Shown here: positions 17,901-25,984 of the stretch, piece after piece
How positions within the stretch are numbered: the stretch's first letter is position 1
Layout: each line of letters starts with the position of its first letter
Source: Chloroflexota bacterium
GTDB taxonomy: Bacteria > Chloroflexota > Anaerolineae > Promineifilales > Promineifilaceae
DNA: 38,851 nucleotides
Assembly: GCA_020629055.1 (NCBI GenBank)
Contig: JAHDEB010000037.1
Location: 1 to 38,851, forward strand
Reading direction: 5' to 3'
Position numbers and translations under genes: made by a program
The notes under the pieces: model-generated
Databases searched by the model: none
What the model saw: the letters and a program-made list of their open reading frames with translations, nothing else
What the model was told of the DNA's origin: nothing

Positions 17901-18828
17901 TTCATATAACCTGTCAACCAACGAGTTGTCGTATATCGTTTCAGTTTCTGCTATTTCATCAACGATGCCGGTTTCTGTAACCGCAGCCCATATCCATACC
18001 GGCACAGTCGGCATGACGGGCGGTGTCGCGATCAACTTGAACGTTGAGCCGGTCCTCATCACGGAAACGGCCGTTATCGCGAGTGGCACCATGACGCTAA
18101 CCCAGGCGCAAGAAGCGACGATGTTAGCGGATGGCTACTACATTAACGTCCATACGGCCGATTATCCGGCCGGTGAGATGCGAGCGCAGGTCCCAGCCTC
18201 CACTGGTGACGGTGCAAGCAATCTTGCATATGTCGATGAGATCCGCATTCCGCCAAGCGTGGGATTAGACGGTGGATCTGGATTTGTTCCATTGATGATG
18301 TACCCAAGCCCAGCCAATACTGAAGATGGCATTATTGCGATGCTGCATCGTGATCAACCGTCTCTAGAACGGCCAGGTATTTCAACCAATGCGCGTACCA
18401 TCTACACCACCTTTGGTCTAGAGGGTGTGAACAACGGTACTGGCACCGACCGGGCAGACCTGCTTGGCTTGTTCATGAACATGCTCATGGATAACCCGGT
18501 GGCCTCGATTGTGAGTGACGGCAACACGTTTGACGATACTTCGCAAGAGATTCTGTTTACGGCCGTGCTTGACTCGAATATTACCGACACCGTCGGCTCA
18601 ACATATCGTTGGGACTTTGGTGATGGAACCGGTATTTTAGACAGCGGGGCAGTATCTACCGTCAGCCATGAGTTTGAAGGTAGTGGTTGTGACTCGTTTA
18701 TTGTGAAGGTTGAAATCACCGACTCATTAGGCAACGTTGCAATTGGCCAGACCGAAACAGGCGTCTGTGAAGGTCAATTCTTAGACACGCACTATTACTT
18801 CCCATTCATTGGCAACACCAATAATTAG
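14959..18828 (+). CDS. Secreted multidomain subtilisin-like serine protease (S8, PA, CHRD, PKD)
   Basis: A TTG start at 14959 is chosen because GGAGG lies 4 nt upstream and the signal peptide (KKGLFKRSSLLVVMITAIS onward) follows directly. A GTG at 14938 lacks a ribosome-binding site. The 1,289-aa protein has an I9-like propeptide region (about 45-165) and a peptidase S8 domain with Asp207 (SVDGG), His272 (SHGVH), oxyanion Asn382 (SAGN) and Ser617 (GTSMAAPH). An inserted PA domain lies near 440-545. Then follow beta domains, a CHRD domain near 950-1080 (AAHIHTG, YYINVHTADYPAGEMRAQV) and a PKD domain near 1180-1270 (YRWDFGDG). It ends HYYFPFIGNTNN. All catalytic residues are present, so an active extracellular or surface protease is expected. 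A terminator lies at 19004-19045. Confidence 0.9.
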   Translation: MKKGLFKRSSLLVVMITAISLLLMAVTGVIATPARSKSAPQSGADLAANAPVTSHRLIVELASPALVESSASRRSEVTGKLDVSSATAQAYIQQLQQEQAQFVKSMTKALPDVTVASFKTADGQSVSADYQVLFNGVAVDAGPSADPGQVRADLLELANVKAVYFDYAYQPDTYVSLDLINAPAAWNSEAIGGMENAGAGIMVASVDGGLHHDSAMFNGEGWSYPEDYPEGGLGDSDNNNGKIIASRAYFRDWDPPVAGDENSWPGETGTSHGVHTGSTAVGNVVQTEYLGSGITETLSGVAPAAWAMSYKVFYPSNGPSSGSAFSVELMAAIEDAVADGAHVINNSWGGGPSSFGGEFDALDTALVNAVKAGVFVSMSAGNAGSGLGTGDHPSDEYISVAASTTSGTYAAGTFNIIAPEPLTGSVQAAGFGIGNFGAQLDLGVVYTYSYATAAALEPANFEGCNPFTTADFTGKAAVISRGACEFSAKVYNAQEAGAEFVVIHNNRDGESILNMAPGANAALINIPSVFIGENNGNNVVAWYETHGDAAVLSVDTRGFQAGNTPDMIAGFSSRGPSAGQMLKPDIAAPGVNILAQGYGNATGEARHTGYGQVSGTSMAAPHIAGAAALIRQMHPTWGMAEIKAAMMGSAKYMDIYNGDGSPAQPLDMGAGRLDFTQIVSPGIGVILNPPSVSLGYVPTGTTKSMQIQVTSVSAMTETYSLSTLYTGESFTATTSLPGFTVTPMTLTLAAGESAMVTVEFDSSMGQGLGDNQGYLILDGATYDSHAAMWGRVTPQAFADVLIIDADFSSELGFPNYVSYYTEALDDLGMSYIVYDTLNGAGSPATIPSATSMAGFKAVIIATGDNFYPNGTFGVTTAFTQFDLDRLTEYANAGGIVIAMGQDLAAVVDSAETDGGNFFYSSLLGADFLKDSVSGGGLPTLPVIPAPEAPAALDGAWVDLSAGTQSTSLSGDDSENVGAATVSYNLSTNELSYIVSVSAISSTMPVSVTAAHIHTGTVGMTGGVAINLNVEPVLITETAVIASGTMTLTQAQEATMLADGYYINVHTADYPAGEMRAQVPASTGDGASNLAYVDEIRIPPSVGLDGGSGFVPLMMYPSPANTEDGIIAMLHRDQPSLERPGISTNARTIYTTFGLEGVNNGTGTDRADLLGLFMNMLMDNPVASIVSDGNTFDDTSQEILFTAVLDSNITDTVGSTYRWDFGDGTGILDSGAVSTVSHEFEGSGCDSFIVKVEITDSLGNVAIGQTETGVCEGQFLDTHYYFPFIGNTNN

Positions 18829-18859
18829 GATTTACTAGGCTTAGTTTAAGCAGTTAGAA

Positions 18860-18986
18860 AGTGTTTAAAAAGTGATTATTCCCCCTCATCCGCCCCTTAC
18901 GGGGCACCTTCTCCCCAGGGGGAGAAGGGAGTCAGCTCCCTCTCCCTTGAGGGAGAGGGCTGGGGTGAGGGTGTTTTTAAACACAC
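18860..18986. repeat. MITE-like hairpin-rich element
   Basis: About 125 bp bounded by imperfect inverted ends (GTGTTTAAAAA at 18861-18871, TTTTTAAACAC at 18974-18984). A further inverted pair lies inside them (CCCTCATCC against the GGGGTGAGGG segment at 18962-18971). It contains three strong hairpins: GCCCC-TTA-CGGGGC, CTTCTCCCC against GGGGAGAAG, and CCCTCTCCCT against AGGGAGAGGG. No coding potential is seen. The same style of CCCTC/GAGGG repeat is common in many bacterial genomes, but the exact family was not checked. Confidence 0.65.
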
Positions 18987-19003
18987 TCTTAGTCTTTATT
19001 AAG

Positions 19004-19045
19004 GGGCTGAATGCCGGTTTTAAATCGGTGTTCAGCCCTTTTTTT
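19004..19045 (+). terminator. Rho-independent terminator of the subtilase gene
   Basis: GGGCTGAA-TG-CCG (19004-19016) pairs with CGG-TG-TTCAGCCC (19026-19038), and a T7 run follows. It lies 175 bp past the subtilase stop, beyond the MITE-like element, which suggests the element inserted between the gene and its terminator. Confidence 0.85.
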
Positions 19046-19086
19046 GTTGGTCGGAGGTCTGAGCACATTGTCCCAGAAGAAACTAA

Positions 19087-19148
19087 ACTTTCGTGTTACT
19101 GCGATCACGACTTCGACAAGCTCAGCGCTCGATTGTAAGCGAAAGTCC
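19087..19148. repeat. Dispersed repeat with inverted ends, copy 2
   Basis: A 62-bp element in opposite orientation to copy 1 (5829-5907). Read on the minus strand, its first 39 bp match copy 1 at 35 positions, starting GGACTTTCGCTTACAATCGA. It ends in an inverted CGAAAGT. The inner part differs in length and sequence, so the copies share one end and the TTGTCGAAGT core. Confidence 0.7.
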
Positions 19149-19292
19149 TAATCAATATAAAAAACCTAGGTTTCGCTTCAGTCAAATCGCAACAGATTAC
19201 ATAGACCTTCGCGGAGAAATAATGCAAAATCTGGGAAAACCGATGTCACCTGTTGCTTAAAATGATTGAAATCATTTGTCCAAGATTGAGAT

Positions 19293-19327
19293 AAAAAAAA
19301 ACGGTGATCAGCTTTCGCCGATCACCG
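19293..19327 (-). terminator. Rho-independent terminator of the giant secreted protein gene
   Basis: On the minus strand CGGTGATC (19327-19320) pairs with GATCACCG (19309-19302) around a 10-nt loop and is followed by a run of T residues. It begins 24 bp past the stop codon at 19351. Confidence 0.9.
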
Positions 19328-19350
19328 CTCACAAACCTACACATCACAAA

Positions 19351-22300
19351 CTAAGGTCTGATTTCTCCTGCAAACCAAGTGCCTGATGACACCCATCCAT
19401 CACCAGAACCACCCCATCCTTGATTGACATAGAACGAACGGTTGTACTGCGTCTCGTTCCAGCAAACGATGAAGCACTTCCTGACTGTACGGCTGCGCCA
19501 TGCATACCCGTAGGCCAAAGGATAGTGGTTGAGCCAGCCGGTACCGATGATGGCCGGTGTGTCACGATCGACAATCGAGTTCCGGGCGTAATTGCGCAAA
19601 CGACTTTCGTGGATGCCCACTGAATTGTAGTGGGTGCTTAACTTGGTGCCTGTGCGGCCGTTCAAATAATCGGTCGCTTGGTCCATGTCCCACGGGAAGG
19701 TCGGTCCGCTGTTGCCCGCACACCATGTGCCGATATCGTTCCGGATTTCCCAGGTCATATTCTTGACACCAGGCTGCATGTCGCTGGGTGCCACTGCATT
19801 GGAACCCTTGCCACCGTTTTGACGGTACAAGCCCCAGCGTGGTGCCCAGTACCCATTGCCTTCGGCCGCCTGATTGTCAGCCCAGCCGAAAAGCATCGCC
19901 CATGCCGTACCACCACAGCCGCTGTAACAGCTAGAAGTGTTTACGGAATCGCTCTTGTGCATTTGTGTATATGCACGCTGATCACCATGGTTGCCGGCCC
20001 AGAAAAAGTTCCAGGCACCCCATCCACCATTTATCGCACGGTTCTGTGGCACCATGCTGGCGTTGCTTTGTGGCGAGCTGTTGTTCGACACCATCGGCAA
20101 AAAGACGGTTGTATTTGAGGCGGGAGTAGAAGGTAACGATTGCGGATCAAGCAAAACAAACTTGAGTGTTTCTTGCGTGGCACGAACCGTTGAAACCTGT
20201 CGTGAAGCCATCTGCTGACTGTAGTCAAGGGTAACGTTTAGCGGCAACTCTTGGCCTGGCACAGCATCTTTCACCACAATACGCAACACAGTTGGCATGC
20301 CTTCTTTGGCGATGATTTCTGTATCCACATATTTATCAGATGCCCCAGCGCCCGAGTAACCAACTTCCGGTTTACCTTCCATGAGCAAGGTGAAGTCATA
20401 GGTTTCGCCTTTAAACAGACCTTCACCTATTGTTTCCGCCAGCACATCAATTTCCCAATCATTGGCCGCTTCTTGCTTCAACCCTTCGGCCAAAACACCG
20501 TAAGACTCAGCATACCCTTCTTTCAACTCTTTCCAAGAGTCCCAGCCGGTGATCACAAGATCTTTGTTTGGTTCACCTGTTTCTTTTTTGGTACCTTCAA
20601 ATTCACTGTCAGCGTTATCGTTTTCAGTTTCTTCATTAGGAACCCATTCAGAGGAACCGGCAAACTCTTCAACATCTTCGATCATACCCATCTCAAGCCC
20701 ACTGATTTTGACCATTTGGGTGCCGGGCATGGCGGCCAGATCTCCGTTTTCATCGTCACCTGCATAAGTCAGGGTGTCTAGCTTGTAGAACTTGACCACT
20801 TTCTTTCCATCTTTGGCTGCGACTCGCTCAACATTTTCTGTTGGGGTCTCACCTTCATAGTTCCAGTGGGCGATGGGGAAATCGTGGTCACCCGTAGACA
20901 GGACAATGAAACCTTTGTCCGAGCCATCGGGGTTTACCACTTTAAACTCGTAGTACGCGACCCCTTTAACATCGGGTCGACACAACTCACGGACACGGTC
21001 GTCCAACATCGCTTCTTCCCAGCCAGGTGCCATCGGGCTGCCGCGCATCTCTTCGATTAACTGAGCTGCACGACGATGGAATTCGATAGGAATATCGAGA
21101 ACGTCTACGTTACCGTTGGTGCCGTCTGGTTTAGGCACATATTTGATCACATCGGTTGAGATGGTTGATTCATTGCCCGCCCCATCCTGGAACATGGCGT
21201 ACACTTTGGCAAAGCTACCGGGGATTGTGTCCTCAGCCAGTTGCCACTGGTAGTTTTGTTCAAATTTGATCCACTTCGCATCTTCCATAAGTGGACTATT
21301 GCTGATTTTCATTGCGATGATGTCATCAAATACATCCGGCTCATCATCACCATGTTCATGGGTGTCTTCCTCAAAATCGAGATTGACAATTAAGCTATCA
21401 GTTTCGACAGCCCCATCGTTGATGACCACATAGGCCTCTGGAGCAAATGGGTCTTCGCTGGGTTTGACCATTTCTGAGCCGATCACGGCCGAAACGTGCT
21501 GGCTTTTATTTACCGCCAGATAGCGATAGTAATAGGTCTGTCCATTTTCAGCTTTGTCCCGGTAACGGCCGTCTTCTGGTAGCTCAGAATTACGGAGCAG
21601 CCATGGGCCATCCGGGCTAATCGCCCGGAAGAGAATCATCCGTACATAATCCTCCCGTACGTCATATAGAATCTGATTAAAGCCGACGTTTGGTGTTACT
21701 TTCAAGAATGCTGGTGCTTCGATTTTGTCATCTTTAGGGTCAAGTGGGTCGAGCCCCATCTCCCATTCAGAGCCATCGTTTTCACCACCACCATCGGTGT
21801 CGCTGTTGTTGGGGTCGGTTCCTAACTGATATTCACTGGCCGCATCAAGACCATCAAGGTCTTTGTCTTGCCCGGCCGAATCAATCCCGTTTTCCCGCTC
21901 ATAAGGGTCAGGAATCCCATTTTGATTTTCATCTGGTGCTTCTGCCACTGAGAATGAGCCCAAGGCTTCACGCATGATGTCGTTGAGTTTGACCAACAAT
22001 CGCACTTGATACGAGCCTTCGTCTGGGGTGCGTTTGGTCGGTTTGCCACCATCTTCACCTTGTGGACCAACCACTTCGGCTTGATTCACACGTGTGTAAA
22101 GTCCAGCATAGAAACCATCGTCCGCTTCACCATCACCGTGTTGACCATCATCGTATAAAACGACGGGAGTCAGCTGACCATCTGGCCCGGTTACTTCAGC
22201 GATGACGCTTGCCCCGGCCAGCGGTTTGTTGGATGAGACAAATGCGTGGATCGGTACTTGGTCGCCGGTGAAATAGCGGATGCCGGTTTGATCCGCCAGC

Positions 22301-25005
22301 AGCAGTTCGGCCGTCAAGTAAGATGGGCCGCTCACAATGACTTGGTACGGAATTTCATACCAAACATAGAATGAGTCCGCATTAACAATCAGGGTCCATT
22401 CACCCTCCATCGGTTTTTCGATGCGCCAGCCCACATGACCGCTCACAACGTCTGCAAACGTATATGGAATGTCACTTGAGGTGATGATTTTGCCATCAGG
22501 CTGAACCAGCTTCAATTGAAGGTCTTTGCCAAAACAGCCATTTGAAACCTGTGAATTGTCACAGTCTGGTTCATTGATTGAATACCAATCAAGCGAGAAG
22601 ACCACTTCACCCACCGTGTCATCGACATAAACTTTATGGATTTGGTCGGGAGGTAGTTCAAATTCGCTTTGTAAAATCGGCACTTCGCCCCGCTCTTGCA
22701 GCAGGCGCACCCGTCCTTCGCTTTCAGCTTGGGCATATTCGTAGGTATTGCCTAGACCCAAGTTTGTGTCGGCGATTGAGGTTGCCGCGCCGGGGGCACG
22801 GGTGCTCACAAACACATCATTGAAGTAAAACGCCCCGCCGGTTGCGGTGGCGATATCTTGCATCAGCGTTTCATCGGCCGCACTCCCAAACGCAATTGTT
22901 GTGACCGGACAGCCGGTAGCGATCACGTCTGTATCGACCTCGGTCCAATATTTATTGGCGGTTTCAATCCCGTCTGACATGAGAACAAATGAGCAGAGCG
23001 GATTGCTGGTTGGGGTGGTGTTCCGTTGCGTAACCGCTTCATCTAACCCATCACCGATGCTGGTTAAATTGCCAATGTTCAAGCTATCGACATAGTTTTC
23101 AGCATTATGGCGCACGTTTGGCACCGTGGTGACTTCTGTCAAATTAAATGCAGCTGGTGTTTGGTTATCTGAAAAAGGAATGACGGCCAAGCCATCGTTG
23201 TTGCGGGTAATGTCTATGTAGAAATTGGCCGCGTTTTTGGCCGCTACAAACTTGCCATCGCTGTTCATTGAGCCTGAGCGGTCAACAATCAGCAGATGGT
23301 CAACGTTGTCAGGGGTGTAGTTCACACTCGCATCGTTGGTGTCTGTGGCGATCACATTGGTGGTGCCAGATTCTTCTAAACGGATTTCAAGCGGGTAAAG
23401 GCCATCAGCCGCTTGTGTGGGGGCTTGGATCACGAGCCAATATTGCTCTTGTACAAAGCCACTGCCGGTAACAAGTGCTTCAATCCCACCCACGGCCGCT
23501 TTAAAGTCATTGATGGTCAAGCCATCAATCACAGGGCCTTTAGCTGAGCCATCGGTTACCAAAACTTGAGCCAAGAATTTACCAGGGCCACCTGACGGGC
23601 CTACGTTGGCCACGGCACCGTTGTTGGGCAGCTTAATATCAATCACCGGATCAGCACAATCGACACTGATGTCTACGGTTGATCCATTATTGGTTGAACC
23701 AGCAATGACTGTCACAAAATCGATCGAGCCGTCGTTGAAGAAGCTCCGGTTCCAACTGGTGGCGGTATTTGAGTCAAAGAAGCCAAGCTGATTGTTTCCA
23801 GGTTGACTCTCTTCTGTGATGATGTGGTAGAAAGCGGGGCCGCTATCCGTATTTACATCTACGCTGACAAGAGAGCAACTGTTTCCGATTTGGGTGCGGT
23901 AATAGCGTGATCCATAGCGGCTAATTGCCTGATTGTTCCAGGTTGCCGGGCTGCTACCATTATTGATTGGTCCGGCCGACGCAGGGATGATTGGGCCGTA
24001 AGGGGCTGGGTTTCCGACTTCGTCCTCATCCTGATAGTTATACGCAGATGAGGCGCCGTCTAAATCTTTTAACCAGTTTGCGGCCGTAAATTTGCGGAAA
24101 GAGCTATTAAAGTTCTCGCCTGCACCCAAGTTGCCAAGTGCGATATTCAAGGCTGCGATATCGCTGTTTGAAGCGGTCGCATCCCACAGCGTCTCTACCG
24201 CATCGATACCCATTTCAGGTTGGTCTGGATCGGTCCCGTATTGCTCCATAAAATAGGTCCAATACATGGCTGATTCATACCGCATTCCATTGCTGGTCAG
24301 GTCTGAATTGGTATTGGCCAAATAGTCGTTTAGCTCTTGATTAAACGAAAAAGCGGCCGACATCGCCTGTGCCCATGAGTCGATCGTAGCAAAGGTTTTG
24401 TCTTCGGTAGCCCGGGCGGTCCCTTCAAAGAACCATAAATGATCTCCGGCGTTTGTCTCCCAATCGGTGTCATAAGACATTTGAATCCGATGGAATACCT
24501 CATGTCCGACAACAACATCCATCGAATTAGTAATGGAAAAACATCCGTTGTTGACCTTGATATGATTGTCCCAAGCCGAGCCGTTACAAGAAGCATCATT
24601 GATGTGTACTTCTAGTTTGTCACCGGTTTTGATATGGGGTTCTAAAAATCCCAGCGCCACGTACCTGTCCCAGTAGCTCTGGGTCAGGTCTGCAACCTGG
24701 GTGGCTTGAGCATCAGTTGTGTCTGAGTCATCGTAGAAAACACAGAAATCTGTCCGCTCAATAGTGTCTGGCAATCCGGTCGGATTGCTAGGACAAGCAT
24801 GTGGGGCCCTATCCTCTTGTTGCGCCACTTCTTGTTGCGCCACTTCACCTAGTGTGACGACTTGCCCCTCCTCCACTGCGGTTAGCCTCGATAAATTTGA
24901 TTCGGCCTCGGCCGCGAATGCCGCCAATACCGCACCAAAGAGTCCGATGAATAAAATTAATCGGACAACTACCTTCTTATGTGATTTCAATGGATAATTT
25001 TGCAT
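19351..25005 (-). CDS. Giant secreted protein: HExxH metallopeptidase-like, VWA, Ca-binding repeats, streptopain-like cysteine peptidase
   Basis: A 1,884-aa protein with a signal peptide (about 1-33). Residues 65-320 hold HEVFH (168-172) and a downstream WFFEGTA with Glu194, the layout of gluzincin metallopeptidases. A VWA domain follows near 565-740 with a MIDAS DRSGSM. Beta-sandwich domains lead to thrombospondin-type-3-like calcium repeats near 1020-1095 (DKDLDGLD, SDTDGG). Residues about 1355-1395 (GFIVLSTGDHDFPIAHW) resemble the streptopain propeptide. A VFLPMV motif starts at 1634. The C-terminal 200 residues match the C10 peptidase plan: Cys1697 in SGCGGTAWAM, His1827 in LNHYPLAYGY, then FYVNQGWGGSGDGW. 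It lies 143 bp downstream of a lipoprotein gene. The peptidase domains are inferred from motifs. Two VAQQE units sit in tandem near residue 56. Confidence 0.85.
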   Translation of the reverse strand: MQNYPLKSHKKVVVRLILFIGLFGAVLAAFAAEAESNLSRLTAVEEGQVVTLGEVAQQEVAQQEDRAPHACPSNPTGLPDTIERTDFCVFYDDSDTTDAQATQVADLTQSYWDRYVALGFLEPHIKTGDKLEVHINDASCNGSAWDNHIKVNNGCFSITNSMDVVVGHEVFHRIQMSYDTDWETNAGDHLWFFEGTARATEDKTFATIDSWAQAMSAAFSFNQELNDYLANTNSDLTSNGMRYESAMYWTYFMEQYGTDPDQPEMGIDAVETLWDATASNSDIAALNIALGNLGAGENFNSSFRKFTAANWLKDLDGASSAYNYQDEDEVGNPAPYGPIIPASAGPINNGSSPATWNNQAISRYGSRYYRTQIGNSCSLVSVDVNTDSGPAFYHIITEESQPGNNQLGFFDSNTATSWNRSFFNDGSIDFVTVIAGSTNNGSTVDISVDCADPVIDIKLPNNGAVANVGPSGGPGKFLAQVLVTDGSAKGPVIDGLTINDFKAAVGGIEALVTGSGFVQEQYWLVIQAPTQAADGLYPLEIRLEESGTTNVIATDTNDASVNYTPDNVDHLLIVDRSGSMNSDGKFVAAKNAANFYIDITRNNDGLAVIPFSDNQTPAAFNLTEVTTVPNVRHNAENYVDSLNIGNLTSIGDGLDEAVTQRNTTPTSNPLCSFVLMSDGIETANKYWTEVDTDVIATGCPVTTIAFGSAADETLMQDIATATGGAFYFNDVFVSTRAPGAATSIADTNLGLGNTYEYAQAESEGRVRLLQERGEVPILQSEFELPPDQIHKVYVDDTVGEVVFSLDWYSINEPDCDNSQVSNGCFGKDLQLKLVQPDGKIITSSDIPYTFADVVSGHVGWRIEKPMEGEWTLIVNADSFYVWYEIPYQVIVSGPSYLTAELLLADQTGIRYFTGDQVPIHAFVSSNKPLAGASVIAEVTGPDGQLTPVVLYDDGQHGDGEADDGFYAGLYTRVNQAEVVGPQGEDGGKPTKRTPDEGSYQVRLLVKLNDIMREALGSFSVAEAPDENQNGIPDPYERENGIDSAGQDKDLDGLDAASEYQLGTDPNNSDTDGGGENDGSEWEMGLDPLDPKDDKIEAPAFLKVTPNVGFNQILYDVREDYVRMILFRAISPDGPWLLRNSELPEDGRYRDKAENGQTYYYRYLAVNKSQHVSAVIGSEMVKPSEDPFAPEAYVVINDGAVETDSLIVNLDFEEDTHEHGDDEPDVFDDIIAMKISNSPLMEDAKWIKFEQNYQWQLAEDTIPGSFAKVYAMFQDGAGNESTISTDVIKYVPKPDGTNGNVDVLDIPIEFHRRAAQLIEEMRGSPMAPGWEEAMLDDRVRELCRPDVKGVAYYEFKVVNPDGSDKGFIVLSTGDHDFPIAHWNYEGETPTENVERVAAKDGKKVVKFYKLDTLTYAGDDENGDLAAMPGTQMVKISGLEMGMIEDVEEFAGSSEWVPNEETENDNADSEFEGTKKETGEPNKDLVITGWDSWKELKEGYAESYGVLAEGLKQEAANDWEIDVLAETIGEGLFKGETYDFTLLMEGKPEVGYSGAGASDKYVDTEIIAKEGMPTVLRIVVKDAVPGQELPLNVTLDYSQQMASRQVSTVRATQETLKFVLLDPQSLPSTPASNTTVFLPMVSNNSSPQSNASMVPQNRAINGGWGAWNFFWAGNHGDQRAYTQMHKSDSVNTSSCYSGCGGTAWAMLFGWADNQAAEGNGYWAPRWGLYRQNGGKGSNAVAPSDMQPGVKNMTWEIRNDIGTWCAGNSGPTFPWDMDQATDYLNGRTGTKLSTHYNSVGIHESRLRNYARNSIVDRDTPAIIGTGWLNHYPLAYGYAWRSRTVRKCFIVCWNETQYNRSFYVNQGWGGSGDGWVSSGTWFAGEIRP

Positions 25006-25064
25006 ATTTAAGAACCCTCCAGTTGTTCTTCAATGGCTCTCTCGAAAAAAATAAAAGCTGGCAG

Positions 25065-25116
25065 ACACCAGAAACCGGGAACCAATGGCTGGAAACCAAT
25101 GGAATGATGCTGGTGT
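25065..25116 (-). other. Hairpin in the spacer between lipoprotein and giant-protein genes
   Basis: ACACCAG (25065-25071) and CTGGTGT (25110-25116) are perfect inverted arms. Between them the segment AACCAATGG is directly repeated (25080-25088 and 25094-25102). It lacks a T-run, so it is more likely an mRNA structure or a regulatory site than a terminator. Confidence 0.3.
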
Positions 25117-25148
25117 TGACTTCTGATGCCTGAGCGATGGACACTGAA

Positions 25149-25721
25149 TTACGCCTCCATTTTTGTTAAACTTAGAATCGTGGTGTCGTCTCCCCATAGA
25201 ACGGTGAAGTTATATCCGTCTGGATGTTCGTAAGTGACAAAGGGTAGGAAGTTCTCGGCTGATGGGTCCGGTACTTCTTTTTCTGTGTCAAACATATCCA
25301 AATAGACAAATCCAGCTGTAACCAATTCAGCATGTAGCTCTGCAAAAAATAGTTCGGCCGATGTGTCAACCACGTCAAAAGTAGCTGTGATCAATTCCCC
25401 ATCGCCTTCAACCGTCATCTGTTGCACATAGCCACTGCTCAACCCGCTTGGCACCGCAATGACAAATCCCATCCCTTCAATCGCGTCGATATCAGTCTCT
25501 ACTTCAGACGAGACACTAAACTGATTGCCGTCCTCATCTTCAACTGTATAAGAGACAGCCTCACCGTCTGTGTCAATCTCGATTTCAGCTCCGGTTGCTT
25601 GTTCAATGATCGTTTCTGTGACAGCTTCGGCCGCCCGCTCTTGTAAATTTCTGCGAATGCCGCCACAGCCCGATAAAACAGATGCAAGCAAAATAAATAA
25701 AATAAATGTTGAGTACCTCAT
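25149..25721 (-). CDS. Small lipoprotein of unknown function
   Basis: The frame is open to 25847, but the ATG at 25719-25721 has a GAGGAGA ribosome-binding site 6-8 nt upstream and yields a lipoprotein signal (MRYSTFILFILLASVLSGC, lipidated Cys19). The 190-aa product has a short helical stretch rich in Ala and Glu, then an acidic beta-rich region. VDTSAELFFAELHAELVTAGF in the middle resembles the two-domain layout of small extracytoplasmic binding or anti-aggregation domains, but I do not recognise a family. It precedes the giant secreted protein gene on the same strand by 143 bp and may be part of the same unit, perhaps as an anchor or chaperone for the exported product. That role is inference only. 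Confidence 0.7.
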   Translation of the reverse strand: MRYSTFILFILLASVLSGCGGIRRNLQERAAEAVTETIIEQATGAEIEIDTDGEAVSYTVEDEDGNQFSVSSEVETDIDAIEGMGFVIAVPSGLSSGYVQQMTVEGDGELITATFDVVDTSAELFFAELHAELVTAGFVYLDMFDTEKEVPDPSAENFLPFVTYEHPDGYNFTVLWGDDTTILSLTKMEA

Positions 25722-25784
25722 GGTTAATCTCCTCTGTTGATTCGTAAATTCGTGTTTTAGGAGAATAAAAGAGGTTGTGTAGGG

Positions 25785-25809
25785 AAATTCTGACAGTCGG
25801 TCAGAATTT
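25785..25809. promoter_or_regulatory. Perfect palindrome upstream of the lipoprotein gene
   Basis: AAATTCTGAC and GTCAGAATTT form perfect 10-bp arms around AGTCG, 64 bp upstream of the lipoprotein start and in the divergent region with the second STAND gene. On the minus strand a TATGAT -10-like box (25821-25816) lies just before it, so the palindrome would span the transcription start. It is a good operator candidate for one or both divergent genes. Confidence 0.5.
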
Positions 25810-25984
25810 TTTAAAATCATATTGAGAGGTTTTGTACAATGTTGCATAGTCTAAACTGCGATATTGTGATTAAATCAGTTGGTGAATTGAGCCTAGACAA
25901 AGCAGAACAGGAATCGTTGGCTGGCTGAAAGTTTTGACCCAAACTCTGAATTTTTTTGAAACGGCCAATTGAGGGGAAAATAGG

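Larger units (their letters stand above)
18829..19350. other. Repeat-rich convergent intergenic region
   Basis: 522 bp between convergent secreted-protein genes. It holds a hairpin-rich MITE-like element, a terminator for each flanking gene and the second dispersed repeat, all listed separately. A perfect short palindrome (AAATGATT-GA-AATCATTT, 19260-19277) is also present. No gene is supported. Confidence 0.6.

Noticed and set aside
19420-20781. Several plus-strand frames opposite the giant secreted protein, including Cys-rich ones
   Set aside because: They lie within a continuous 1,884-aa minus-strand gene with clear domains, and have no ribosome-binding sites.
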